Origin: Gluconacetobacter asukensis
GTDB lineage: Bacteria > Pseudomonadota > Alphaproteobacteria > Acetobacterales > Acetobacteraceae
Assembly (NCBI RefSeq): GCF_014174375.1
Contig: NZ_JABEQE010000022.1
Span: 1-55,859 of the forward strand
Reading direction: 5' to 3'
DNA length: 55,859 nucleotides
Part shown: positions 1-7,621 of the stretch, piece after piece
Numbering within the stretch: position 1 is the first letter of the stretch
Layout of the letters: each line of letters starts with the position of its first letter
Notes under the pieces: generated by a model
Told to the model about the DNA's origin: nothing
Database searches by the model: none
The model's input: only the letters and a program-made list of their open reading frames with translations
Made by a program: the position numbers and the translations under genes

Positions 1-207
1 CTCACAGGCCGTCAGAACGCCGCCAACATATCCCTTCCATTCCATATTCTATTGTCAAAGAACAACTTCTAATCTCAAACACCCCAGAAGGGCCAAAGAA
101 ACTAGCAGGTCCAAACCACCAGGTCAAGAACCTCAGCCCCGGCGGTGAAGAGCGATCTACACCCCACCCCATACACCGTCAACAGCGAAAAATGCGGCGC
201 GTCGTTT

Positions 208-231
208 TTTTCTGACCCGCCGATCAGAAAA
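208..231 (-). terminator. stem-loop after the UbiM-like gene
   Basis: Inverted repeat TTTTCTGA (208-215), 8-base loop, TCAGAAAA (224-231), just past the stop codon of the leftward hydroxylase gene. It is a plausible transcript end, but the arms are AT-rich and no clean T-run follows on the minus strand. The rest of 1-207 shows no gene that I can support. Confidence 0.3.
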
Positions 232-239
232 TGGCGGTT

Positions 240-1418
240 TCAGGCCGTTTTGCCCCGATCGATCAGCATGTTGGTCACGGCCGCCTTGAAGGGCGCGAGA
301 GAATCGGCAGCCCGCAGACCGGCGCGGCGCAGGTACCGGAAGGGTGATTCGTCGCGCGTATAGAGGGTGGCGATGCCGTTGGTGGCGGCAAACAGCGGCG
401 CCGTGGCCAGGCGATGACGGGTGGAGAACCGCCGCAGCACCGCAGCCGACCCAGGATCGCCATCGCGTGCCATCCCGACCGCGATCTCCTGCGCCAGGAT
501 ATCCTGCCCCTTGAGCCCCAGATTGAAACCGTGCGCGGTGATCGGATGCATGCCCACGGCCGCATCGCCGATCAATGCGAAGCGCCGCGCCGTGAAGCGA
601 TGCGCATAGACCGCCCGCAGCGGATAGACATGCCGCGTGCTGACCAGCCGCATGGCGCCCAGCCGATTACCGACCCTGGCCATGATCTCCTCGTTGAAGC
701 GGTCGCGCTCCATCGTCCGCAGCGCCTCGATCTGGTCCGGCGGCAGGGTCAGGACCAGCGAGGACGCGCCGCCATTGACGGGCAGCAGCGCGATCGTCTG
801 CCCGTCATCGAACCATTGGGTCGCCACATGATGATGAGGCGATTCATGCGCCATGCGGCAGACCAGCATGGATCGATGGAAATCATGGATGATCGCGCCG
901 ATGCCCTGCAGGCGCCGGATGTCGGAAAACCGTCCATCGGCCGCGATGGCCAGGCGCGACGTTACGTCACCCCCCTCGGCCAGCACGGTCACGCCGTCAC
1001 CGTCGTCCCGCACACGCCGCGTCGCGACGCCCGCGCGCACCACGATACCGGGGCGCGTCACGGCCTCTTCATACAGGGCCTGACGGATCAGGTGGTTGGA
1101 GACCAGATACCCCAGGGCCTCGACGCCCTGGCCGTTCGTATCGAAGGTCAGCGGATGGTTGTGCCGCCCGGTTTCCACCCTTGCCTCACGCAAGGGGGAA
1201 ATGCCCACCGGGGGGATGCGTGCCCATGCCCCTGCGTTCCGCAGCAGCGTGACCGAATGATGGGTCAGGGCGATTTCCCGCCCGTCGAACGCGGGTTCGG
1301 CCAGCGCGGCCTGTGGCGCGCGCTCCAGCACGGTGACAGACAGGCCGGCGCTTTCCAGCGACAGGGCCGTGGCCAGGCCGGCGGGACCACCGCCGATGAT
1401 CGTGACGTCGCTGCGCAT
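240..1418 (-). CDS. ubiM: FAD-dependent UbiH/UbiF-family hydroxylase, probably UbiM
   Basis: A 392-residue flavoprotein monooxygenase of the family that hydroxylates the ubiquinone ring. The N-terminus has a Rossmann FAD motif (VTIIGGGPAGLA, residues 5-16). Near residue 285 is the second FAD motif GDAAVGMHP followed by HGFNLGL, a variant of the usual GDAAH..HP..GQG.NLGL that I associate with the UbiM branch (demethoxyubiquinol hydroxylase). The start at 1418 is chosen because GGAAGAG lies 6 nt upstream and the FAD fold begins at once. An in-frame ATG at 1433 is the alternative, and the longer open frame overlaps the nitroreductase gene. It follows the nitroreductase by about 20 bp and is probably co-transcribed with it. 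The family is sure; the exact ring position hydroxylated is an inference. Confidence 0.75.
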   Translation of the reverse strand: MRSDVTIIGGGPAGLATALSLESAGLSVTVLERAPQAALAEPAFDGREIALTHHSVTLLRNAGAWARIPPVGISPLREARVETGRHNHPLTFDTNGQGVEALGYLVSNHLIRQALYEEAVTRPGIVVRAGVATRRVRDDGDGVTVLAEGGDVTSRLAIAADGRFSDIRRLQGIGAIIHDFHRSMLVCRMAHESPHHHVATQWFDDGQTIALLPVNGGASSLVLTLPPDQIEALRTMERDRFNEEIMARVGNRLGAMRLVSTRHVYPLRAVYAHRFTARRFALIGDAAVGMHPITAHGFNLGLKGQDILAQEIAVGMARDGDPGSAAVLRRFSTRHRLATAPLFAATNGIATLYTRDESPFRYLRRAGLRAADSLAPFKAAVTNMLIDRGKTA

Positions 1419-1440
1419 CTCGCTCTTCCGCATTCGCTCT

Positions 1441-2028
1441 CTACTTGTCCGCCCCGAACGTGACCGGCGCGCCGTGCCACTCCGCCACGTAATCTTCCAC
1501 CGGCCGACGCGGCGGCACGGCCCGGTTCGGGTCCGGCGTGCCGACGAACAGGAAGCCCGCCAGCCTGTGCGGCGCATCGAACCCCAGCGCCGAAGCCAGC
1601 GCGGGGTCGACCGCCATGTCGCCCGTCACCCACACCCCGCCGAAGCCCGTCGCATGCAGGGCATTGAGGATATTCATCGCCGCCGCCGCGACCGCCATTT
1701 CCTGCTCGATCAGCGGGATCTTGTCCTCGGGGCGCAGATGCATGCCCAATGCGATGGTCAGCGGCATGGTGGAGAAGCGGCTGCGGCGCTTCTCGATCTT
1801 CGCGGCCGGCACGTCCGGATCGCGCGCCAGCATGCCGGCCACCACCAGTTCGGCCAGTCTGGGCCGGGCCTCGCCACGGATCAGCACATAGCGCCACGGC
1901 CGCAGGCGGCCATGGTCCGGCGCGCGCATCGCGGTGGAGAGGATATCCTCCAGCACCGATCCTTCGGGCGCGGGTTCGGACAGGGCGTCGGTCGATGAGC
2001 GGGACAGCAGGCTGTCGAGCACGGCCAT
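1441..2028 (-). CDS. nitroreductase-family protein (YdjA-like)
   Basis: A 195-residue FMN-dependent nitroreductase-fold protein, normal length for the compact YdjA-type members. Recognisable features are the N-terminal MRAPDHGRLRPWRY stretch (FMN/substrate region, about residues 33-46), the central EQEMAVAAAAMNILNAL helix and the GFGGVWVTGD segment. The start is fixed by an excellent ribosome site (AAGGAGG, 7 nt before the ATG at 2028), although the frame stays open further upstream. It lies upstream of the ubiM-like gene on the same strand and diverges from hisB, so 2029-2213 must hold promoters for both directions. The physiological substrate cannot be told from sequence. Confidence 0.82.
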   Translation of the reverse strand: MAVLDSLLSRSSTDALSEPAPEGSVLEDILSTAMRAPDHGRLRPWRYVLIRGEARPRLAELVVAGMLARDPDVPAAKIEKRRSRFSTMPLTIALGMHLRPEDKIPLIEQEMAVAAAAMNILNALHATGFGGVWVTGDMAVDPALASALGFDAPHRLAGFLFVGTPDPNRAVPPRRPVEDYVAEWHGAPVTFGADK

Positions 2029-2168
2029 AGGGGCCTCCTTGGTCTCGGGCCCCGGCAGCGGTCGCGCGGCCCTGGCCGGCACCATGCAGCAGAAGGAAGG
2101 TGAAGCCAATATCCGTCGCCTGCGGCCCAGGGGCGCGAACATCGCCGGCAACGCTGCGCGCGACCCAT

Positions 2169-2206
2169 ACAGGAGAGTGGCCTAACGCGGCCCACTCCTG
2201 TAGGAG
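2169..2206 (+). promoter_or_regulatory. mutually exclusive hairpins before hisB
   Basis: ACAGGAGAGTGG (2169-2180) can pair with CCACTCCTGT (2192-2201), with two bulged bases. The same CTCC (2195-2198) can instead pair with GGAG (2203-2206), which is the hisB ribosome site. The two pairings exclude each other, so the leader could expose or hide the start region of the histidine operon. No His-codon leader peptide is visible. Only the base-pairing is seen; the regulatory role is inferred. Confidence 0.3.
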
Positions 2207-2213
2207 AACGGGC

Positions 2214-2810
2214 ATGGATACTGCCCGCACAGCCACGATTCATCGCGTCACCAGCGAGACCGACATCACGCTCCGGCTGAACCTGGACGGCACCGGCCAG
2301 TCGCGGATCGCGACCGGAATCGGCTTCTTCGATCATATGCTGACGGCGCTGGCCCGCCATGGCCTGTTCGATCTGGAGATCGAGGCCAAGGGCGACCTGC
2401 ATATCGACTTCCATCATACCACCGAGGATACCGGCATCGCGCTGGGCCAGGCCTTTGTCCGCGCGATCGGCGACAAGCGGGGCATCCGCCGCTTCGGCCA
2501 CGCGCTGGTGCCGCTGGACGAGGCGCTGAGCGAAGTGGTGGTCGATATCTCCGGCCGCCCCTTCCTGGCCTGGTCGGTGGATTTCCCGCGCGACAAGATC
2601 GGTGAGATGGATACCGAGCTGTTCGAGGAATTCTTCCGCGCCTTCGCCATGAGCGCGCTGCTGACGCTGCACGTCACGCAGAAGGCCGGGCGGAACTGCC
2701 ACCATATTGCCGAAGCCTCGTTCAAGGCGGCGGCCCGGGCCCTGCGCATGGCGGCCGAGCCCGACCCGCGCGCGGCCGGGAGCATTCCCTCGACCAAAGG
2801 CGTGCTGTGA
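2214..2810 (+). CDS. hisB: imidazoleglycerol-phosphate dehydratase HisB
   Basis: Catalyses dehydration of imidazole glycerol phosphate to imidazole acetol phosphate, step 6 of histidine synthesis, in the cytoplasm. The protein is 198 residues, the monofunctional HisB length. It carries the metal-binding signatures [12 protein letters not shown] (about 64-75) and [16 protein letters not shown] (about 162-177), and [14 protein letters not shown]. The start at 2214 follows TAGGAGA by 7 nt. It is the first gene of the cluster. Its stop overlaps the GTG of the next gene (GTGA), which suggests translational coupling. No phosphatase domain is fused, as expected outside enterobacteria. Confidence 0.95.
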   Translation: MDTARTATIHRVTSETDITLRLNLDGTGQSRIATGIGFFDHMLTALARHGLFDLEIEAKGDLHIDFHHTTEDTGIALGQAFVRAIGDKRGIRRFGHALVPLDEALSEVVVDISGRPFLAWSVDFPRDKIGEMDTELFEEFFRAFAMSALLTLHVTQKAGRNCHHIAEASFKAAARALRMAAEPDPRAAGSIPSTKGVL

Positions 2811-3193
2811 CGAGCTATTCCACATGGTTCCGGACTGACGACCGGCTTCCGCCCATCCTGGTGGCCGAGCGCCTGTCCTGGCGGGTGCTGCTGCTGGGCT
2901 GGCTGGGGCTGGTGATTCAGGGAAGCTGGATCGCCGGGCTGCTGGCCGGCACCGCCAGCCTGCTGCTGCTGGACGCGGTGCGGGCGGCGCATCTGCCGCT
3001 GCTGCCGTTCTGGGCCGGGCTGCATCTGCTGCTGGGCCTGTGCGCTGCCGATATAAGAGAGTGGGAATTGCGGCTGAACGGCCTGGCCGCCGGCCCGGTG
3101 ATCGTGGCGCAGGGGCGCGAGGCCGCGCTGCTGCGCCTGCTGGAGCGCAACCCCACGCTCGCGCGCACCCGTGGCAACCCGGCGGAGGCATGA
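2807..3193 (+). CDS. small membrane protein of the DUF2628 type in the his operon
   Basis: 128 residues starting with GTG that overlaps the hisB stop by 4 bp. It has two to three hydrophobic segments (about 27-62 and 68-82: [39 protein letters not shown]). After these comes a soluble tail ending in [10 protein letters not shown]. The layout (short N-terminal head, paired membrane hairpin, W-E-x-x tail) fits DUF2628, which I recall sitting between hisB and hisH in related alphaproteobacteria. No catalytic motif is visible. Its role in or beside histidine synthesis is unknown. Its position and tight overlaps on both sides argue that it is a real, co-translated gene. Confidence 0.75.
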   Translation: MTSYSTWFRTDDRLPPILVAERLSWRVLLLGWLGLVIQGSWIAGLLAGTASLLLLDAVRAAHLPLLPFWAGLHLLLGLCAADIREWELRLNGLAAGPVIVAQGREAALLRLLERNPTLARTRGNPAEA

Positions 3194-3195
3194 AT

Positions 3196-3867
3196 ATGAC
3201 ATCCGCGACGCAATCCATCGTCGTCATCGATTATAATGGCGGCAACCTGGCATCGGCCGCGCGGGCATTGGCGCGGGCGGCAGCAGATAGCGCCATCGAC
3301 GCCGAGGTGACGATTTCGGCCGATCCGCAAACGGTGCGCGGGGCGGATCGGATCGTGCTGCCCGGACAGGGCGCCTTCGCCGACTGCGCCGCCGGGCTGG
3401 ACGCCGTGCCGGGGCTGCGCGCGGCCATCGTCGACGCGACGGATGCGGGGACGCCCTTCCTGGGCATCTGTGTCGGCATGCAGTTGATGGCCGAGCGTGG
3501 GCTGGAACATGCCATCACCCCCGGTTTCGGCTGGATCGCAGGCGAGATCGCGCCGATGGAAGCACCCGGCCTGCGCCTGCCGCAGATGGGGTGGAACCGG
3601 CTGGATTTTACACCGGGCGCGCATCCGCTGACCGATGGGCTGGACGAAGACGCCCACGGCTATTTCGTCCATTCCTATGCGCTGCGCCACGGCGCAGCGG
3701 GCGAACTGGTGGCGACGACTGATTATGGTGGCGCGGTGCCGGCGATCGTGGCCCGTGGCAATCGCGCCGGCACGCAGTTCCATGTCGAGAAGAGCCAGAC
3801 GGTCGGCCTGCGAATCCTGTCGAATTTCCTGCGCTGGACGCCAGCCCGCGAAGGAGAGCGCGCATGA
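3196..3867 (+). CDS. hisH: imidazole glycerol phosphate synthase, glutaminase subunit HisH
   Basis: Glutamine amidotransferase that supplies ammonia to HisF for ring closure to imidazole glycerol phosphate. 223 residues. It begins with IVVIDYNGGNLAS; the nucleophile is Cys92 in GICVGMQLM, and His196 and Glu198 in TQFHVEKS complete the triad (most homologues read FHPEKS). Two ATGs compete: 3190 overlaps the previous stop but lies 1 nt from GGAGG, whereas 3196 lies 7 nt from it, so I prefer 3196. The 3' end overlaps the next frame by 4 bp (ATGA). Confidence 0.93.
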   Translation: MTSATQSIVVIDYNGGNLASAARALARAAADSAIDAEVTISADPQTVRGADRIVLPGQGAFADCAAGLDAVPGLRAAIVDATDAGTPFLGICVGMQLMAERGLEHAITPGFGWIAGEIAPMEAPGLRLPQMGWNRLDFTPGAHPLTDGLDEDAHGYFVHSYALRHGAAGELVATTDYGGAVPAIVARGNRAGTQFHVEKSQTVGLRILSNFLRWTPAREGERA

Positions 3868-5219
3868 GCGGTAGCGGCAGACCCACCAGGGACCAGCCAC
3901 GTGCCGAGCGCGTCCAGTCGCTGACGGAAGACGATCTTCAGGCGCTCTGCGAGGCGACCGACGCCGCGATCCTGGATGGCGGCGGGTTCGGCTGGCTGAA
4001 CGTGCCGGGCCGCCAGGCGATGGAACGCTATTTCCGGGGCCTGCTGATGGTGCCGGAGCGCATGCTGTTCGTCGCGCGGCTGGATGGCATCATCGTCGGC
4101 GCCGCGCAGTTGGTCCGCCCGCCGCGCAACAACGAAGCGCAGGCGATGAGCGCCACGCTGATGCATCTGTATGTCGCGCCCTATGCCAGGGGGCACGGCC
4201 TGGGCCGGCTGCTGCTGCTGGAGGCCGAACAGTGCGCGCGGGCCATGGGCTACCAGATCCTGAACCTGGATGTGCGCGAGACCCAGGAGGCCGCGATCCG
4301 GCTGTTCCGCACCTTCGGCTTCTATCAATGGGGCACCCATCCCAGCTATGCCCGCGCCGACGGGCGGACGATGCGTGGCCTGTTCTTCACCAAGCGCCTG
4401 CAGGACAATGAGCGGGTCGTGCCCGCCCACCCGCAGGCCTCTTCCGTTCCCATTCCCGCCACAGGACCTGCCAGCGTGACCGGCCACAGCCTGACCCTCT
4501 ACCCCGCCATCGACCTGAAGGACGGCGCCTGCGTGCGCCTGCGCCGGGGCGAGATGGATGATGCCACGGTCTATTCCGACGATCCCGGCGCCCAGGCCCG
4601 GGCCTGGATCGCGGCGGGCTGCGGCTGGCTGCATGTGGTCGACCTGAACGGCGCCTTTGCCGGAAAGTCGGCCAACAGCGCGGCGATCGAAGCCATCATC
4701 GCCAACGCCACCGTGCCGGTGCAGCTGGGCGGTGGCTTGCGCGACCTGGACAGCATCGAACGCTGGCTGGCCGCCGGGATCACCCGCGTGATCCTGGGCA
4801 GCGTCGCGGTGAAGAATCCCGAGCTGGTCCGCGCCGCCTGCCGTGCCTTCCCCGGCCGGATCGTCGCCGGTATCGACGCACGGTCGGGACAGGTTGCGAC
4901 CGAAGGCTGGGCCGAAACCTCGGACATGAAGGCCATCGAGCTGGGCCGCCGGATGGAGGATGTGGGCGTCGCCGCGATCATCTTCACCGAGATCAGCCGC
5001 GACGGCATGCTGACGGGCATCGACATCCCCCAGACCGCCGAACTGGCGAACAGCCTGTCGATCCCGGTCATCGCCAGCGGCGGTGTGGGCAATGTCGAGC
5101 ATCTGCGCGCATTGCGGGCCGCCACGGTCACCGCGCCGGGGATCGAGGGCGTAATCGTCGGCCGTGCGCTGTATGACGGCCGGGTGGACCCGGCCGACGC
5201 GTTGCGGATCCTGTCCTGA
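3864..5219 (+). CDS. hisA: GNAT acetyltransferase fused in frame to HisA
   Basis: One uninterrupted frame of 451 residues. Residues about 20-178 form a GNAT N-acetyltransferase: [20 protein letters not shown] holds the acetyl-CoA loop RGHGLG (109-114), followed by [21 protein letters not shown]. Residues 179-208 are a Pro/Ser/Ala-rich linker. Residues 211-451 are a complete HisA (phosphoribosyl-formimino-AICAR-phosphate isomerase, step 4 of histidine synthesis): YPAIDLKDG with the catalytic Asp near 217, [32 protein letters not shown]. No stop codon separates the two parts. Either this is a bifunctional polypeptide or HisA is also made from the internal GTG at 4476. The acetyltransferase substrate is unknown. 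Confidence 0.8.
   Translation: MSGSGRPTRDQPRAERVQSLTEDDLQALCEATDAAILDGGGFGWLNVPGRQAMERYFRGLLMVPERMLFVARLDGIIVGAAQLVRPPRNNEAQAMSATLMHLYVAPYARGHGLGRLLLLEAEQCARAMGYQILNLDVRETQEAAIRLFRTFGFYQWGTHPSYARADGRTMRGLFFTKRLQDNERVVPAHPQASSVPIPATGPASVTGHSLTLYPAIDLKDGACVRLRRGEMDDATVYSDDPGAQARAWIAAGCGWLHVVDLNGAFAGKSANSAAIEAIIANATVPVQLGGGLRDLDSIERWLAAGITRVILGSVAVKNPELVRAACRAFPGRIVAGIDARSGQVATEGWAETSDMKAIELGRRMEDVGVAAIIFTEISRDGMLTGIDIPQTAELANSLSIPVIASGGVGNVEHLRALRAATVTAPGIEGVIVGRALYDGRVDPADALRILS
4476..5219 (+). CDS. hisA: HisA part; possible independent translation from internal GTG
   Basis: Alternative reading of the C-terminal half of the 3864-5219 frame. A GTG at 4476 with AGGA 9 nt upstream would give a free-standing 247-residue HisA, the usual length for this TIM-barrel isomerase, starting 8 residues before [10 protein letters not shown]. 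The ribosome site is weak and the linker upstream is open, so a fused product is equally possible. The frame ends in a stop that overlaps the hisF ATG by one base (TGATG). Listed separately because automatic annotation may call only this part. Confidence 0.55.
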   Translation: MTGHSLTLYPAIDLKDGACVRLRRGEMDDATVYSDDPGAQARAWIAAGCGWLHVVDLNGAFAGKSANSAAIEAIIANATVPVQLGGGLRDLDSIERWLAAGITRVILGSVAVKNPELVRAACRAFPGRIVAGIDARSGQVATEGWAETSDMKAIELGRRMEDVGVAAIIFTEISRDGMLTGIDIPQTAELANSLSIPVIASGGVGNVEHLRALRAATVTAPGIEGVIVGRALYDGRVDPADALRILS

Positions 5220-5992
5220 TGCTGAAGTTGCGGGTCATCCCCTGCCTGGACGTGAAGAACGGACGGGTGGTGAAGGGGGTCAATTTCGTCTCGCTGCGCG
5301 ACGCGGGCGACCCGGTGGAGCAGGCGGCGGTCTATGACGCCGCCGGCGCCGACGAACTGACCTTTCTGGACATCACCGCCAGCCACGAAAACCGCGATAC
5401 GATCCTGGACGTGGTCAACCGCACGGCCGAGAAGATCTTCCTGCCTCTGACCGTGGGCGGGGGCGTGCGCACGACCGACGACATGCGCCGCCTGCTGCTG
5501 GCCGGCGCCGACAAATGCGCGATGAATTCCGCCGCCGTCAGCCGCCCCGAACTGGTCAACGAGGCCGCGCGGAAATTCGGCAGCCAGTGCGTGGTGGTAG
5601 GCGTCGATGCCCGGTCGGACGGGCACGGGTCATGGGAGGTCTATACCCACGGCGGCCGCACGCCCACCGGCCGCAATGCCATCGACTGGTGCCGCGAGGT
5701 GACCGAGCGCGGCGCCGGCGAGATCCTGCTGACCAGCATGGACCGCGACGGCACCCGCAGCGGATTCGACCTGGACCTGCTGCGCGCGGCCTGCGGCGCG
5801 GTGCGGGTGCCGGTCGTGGCCTCGGGCGGCGTCGGCACGCTGGAGCATTTCGTCGAGGGCGCGCGCGCCGGGGCCACCGGCCTGCTGGCCGCCAGCGTGT
5901 TCCATTTCGGCCAGTTCACCATCCCGCAGGTCAAGCAGGCCCTGGCCGATGCCGGCCTGCCGGTCCGCCGCACGCCGGCTGCCAGATCCTGA
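5219..5992 (+). CDS. hisF: imidazole glycerol phosphate synthase, cyclase subunit HisF
   Basis: TIM-barrel cyclase that uses ammonia from HisH to make imidazole glycerol phosphate and AICAR. 257 residues, standard length. Catalytic aspartates are visible in [14 protein letters not shown] (Asp about 11) and VGVDARSDG (about 130). Phosphate-binding loops are TVGGGVRT and [11 protein letters not shown], and [15 protein letters not shown] is also typical. Its ATG overlaps the hisA stop by one base, which implies coupled translation of the two barrel enzymes. Confidence 0.96.
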   Translation: MLKLRVIPCLDVKNGRVVKGVNFVSLRDAGDPVEQAAVYDAAGADELTFLDITASHENRDTILDVVNRTAEKIFLPLTVGGGVRTTDDMRRLLLAGADKCAMNSAAVSRPELVNEAARKFGSQCVVVGVDARSDGHGSWEVYTHGGRTPTGRNAIDWCREVTERGAGEILLTSMDRDGTRSGFDLDLLRAACGAVRVPVVASGGVGTLEHFVEGARAGATGLLAASVFHFGQFTIPQVKQALADAGLPVRRTPAARS

Positions 5993-6020
5993 ACGGCGCG
6001 AATACCCAAGCGAGGGCCTG

Positions 6021-6503
6021 ATGCCAAAAATCCCGAAGACCATGCGCAAGAACGACGACACCAAGGCCGCCGGCAAGAAGGGCGTCGCCAAGAAGACGGC
6101 CCGGAAAAAGGCCGCGCCCGCTGCCGCCATCGTAAAGGCGGTTCCTGCCCTGCCCACCGAGCCTGCGGCGACGGCGGAAATCCTGGACCGGCTGTTCAAT
6201 GTCGTCGTCTCGCGCAAGGGCACCGACCCGGCGGTCAGCCATTCCGCGCGCCTGCTGTCGCGCGGCCGGCGCAAGATCGCGCAGAAATTCGGCGAGGAAG
6301 CGGTCGAGTGCCTGATCGAGGCCGTGGCCGGCAATACCGAGGAACTGATCGGCGAGAGCGCCGACGTGCTGTACCACCTGATCGTCATGTGGGTTGATGC
6401 CGGCATCCATCCGTCGGATGTATGGGCCGAACTGACGCGCCGCGAGGGCACCAGCGGCATCGCCGAAAAGGCCGCCCGCCCCCGCGACCCGTTGGCGGTC
6501 TGA
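6021..6503 (+). CDS. hisE: phosphoribosyl-ATP pyrophosphatase HisE with Lys/Ala-rich N-terminal extension
   Basis: Hydrolyses phosphoribosyl-ATP to phosphoribosyl-AMP, step 2 of histidine synthesis. 160 residues. The all-alpha HisE domain lies at about 54-150 ([18 protein letters not shown] and [13 protein letters not shown] hold the acidic metal-binding residues). Ahead of it are about 50 residues rich in Lys, Ala and Pro ([15 protein letters not shown]), absent from typical HisE of about 105 residues. The ATG at 6021 has a GAGGG box at usable distance, so the extension is probably translated. No HisI domain is fused and hisI is not in the window. Confidence 0.9.
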   Translation: MPKIPKTMRKNDDTKAAGKKGVAKKTARKKAAPAAAIVKAVPALPTEPAATAEILDRLFNVVVSRKGTDPAVSHSARLLSRGRRKIAQKFGEEAVECLIEAVAGNTEELIGESADVLYHLIVMWVDAGIHPSDVWAELTRREGTSGIAEKAARPRDPLAV

Positions 6504-6520
6504 AGCAAGGAGGCATGTCC

Positions 6521-6901
6521 ATGGCCGTTTCCGGACGGGGTCCGTACGACCCGCAGAACGTCTTCGCCAAGATCCTGCGCGGGGAAATCCCCTGCCGCAA
6601 AATCTATGAAAACGAATACGCGCTGGCGTTCCACGACATCGCGCCTCAGGCACCGGTCCATGTATTGGTGATCCCCAAAGGGCCCTACGTCTCCTTCGCC
6701 GATTTCAGCCAGACGGCCGGCGAGGCCGAAATCGCGGGCTTTACCCGCGCGGTCGGCCATGTGGCGGCGTCGCTGGGGCTGGAAGACCACGGATACCGCC
6801 TGCTGGCAAATATGGGCGCGGCGGCCGGGCAGGAAGTGCCGCACTTCCATGTTCATCTGTTCGGCGGCGCCGCTCTAGGGCCGATGCTGCATCGGTCCTG
6901 A
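6521..6901 (+). CDS. HIT-family nucleotide-binding hydrolase (HinT-like)
   Basis: A 126-residue histidine-triad protein. The motif HFHVHLFGG sits at 108-116, with the upstream FAKILRGEIPCRKIYE and HVLVIPKGPY segments typical of HinT purine phosphoramidases. The start at 6521 is preferred because AGGAGG lies 7 nt upstream; the ATG at 6515 is only 1 nt from it. It is the last gene of the his cluster. HIT genes follow hisE in several alphaproteobacteria, but a direct role in histidine synthesis is not established. Confidence 0.88.
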   Translation: MAVSGRGPYDPQNVFAKILRGEIPCRKIYENEYALAFHDIAPQAPVHVLVIPKGPYVSFADFSQTAGEAEIAGFTRAVGHVAASLGLEDHGYRLLANMGAAAGQEVPHFHVHLFGGAALGPMLHRS

Positions 6902-6915
6902 ACGGGCGTTCTCTG

Positions 6916-6959
6916 TCGGGGCGCTGCCCCGACGCCCCGGCAGGAGGCTTGCCTCCTGC
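6916..6959 (+). terminator. double GC-rich hairpin ending the his operon
   Basis: TCGGGGC/GCCCCGA (6916-6932) is followed directly by GCAGGAGGC/GCCTCCTGC (6940-6959). No T-run follows. It resembles other paired palindromes in this window (8768-8810, 27834-27875) and may be a dispersed repeat used as a transcript end. Confidence 0.45.
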
Positions 6960-7043
6960 ACCTCGATTCAGGACAGGGTTGGTGCCGGTCGGGATAGCGG
7001 ATAAAGTATTTCAAAATATTGCCACAAACGGGAGCGAACGGGA

Positions 7044-7529
7044 ATGAGTGTGTGGAACCGCGCGCCGGTGCGTGCCCTTGCCGTCCTGACCATGCTGGCC
7101 TGCCTGCCATCCTGCGAAACGACGGCCCAGCGGATCGCGCAGAAGGAAGACCATCTCGCCGCGGCCGGCTTTGCCCTGAGACCGGTCACGTCACAGCAGC
7201 AGCAGGCGATGCTGAACCGCCTCCCGCCCCATCATTTCGTCCGCAGGACACATGGGAACAGCGTCTTCTACGTCTATGCCGACCCGACCGTCTGCGATTG
7301 CCTGTATGTCGGCGACCAGGCCGCCTACGATAATTACCAGAGCTATCGCCAGCAGAAGATGCTGGCCGACGAACAGCAGATGACGGCCGGGGAATACCGG
7401 GACACCACATGGAACTGGAATGCCTGGGGCCCGATGACCGGCCCCGGCTGGGGCGGCTGGAACCCGTCATGGAACCCCGCCTGGGGCAATTGGGACCCCG
7501 GTATGGGCCAGTATAATGCCGGCTGGTAA
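7044..7529 (+). CDS. lipoprotein with tryptophan-rich C-terminus
   Basis: 161 residues. It starts with a hydrophobic signal (APVRALAVLTMLACLPSC) and a lipobox-like cysteine at 24 (LPSC) or 20. The middle contains VFYVYADPTVCDCLYVGD, where two closely spaced cysteines occur. The last 40 residues hold nine tryptophans in W-N-P/G-W spacing (for example WNPSWNPAWGNWDPG). GGAG lies 9 nt before the ATG. I do not recognise a named family. The export signal says envelope, and the Trp/Gly/Pro tail may bind a surface or polymer, which is inference. It stands alone between the his operon and an opposing esterase gene. Confidence 0.72.
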   Translation: MSVWNRAPVRALAVLTMLACLPSCETTAQRIAQKEDHLAAAGFALRPVTSQQQQAMLNRLPPHHFVRRTHGNSVFYVYADPTVCDCLYVGDQAAYDNYQSYRQQKMLADEQQMTAGEYRDTTWNWNAWGPMTGPGWGGWNPSWNPAWGNWDPGMGQYNAGW

Positions 7530-7621
7530 GCTAGGCTGGTCAACGATGAAGAGGGCCGGCAACCCCCAGATTTTATCAACCCGTTTTTACATGATAGCCT
7601 ACAAGAGATACTTTCTCCGAT

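Noticed and set aside
2100-2213. His-rich leader peptide for classical attenuation before hisB
   Set aside because: No short frame with a run of His codons followed by a terminator was found.
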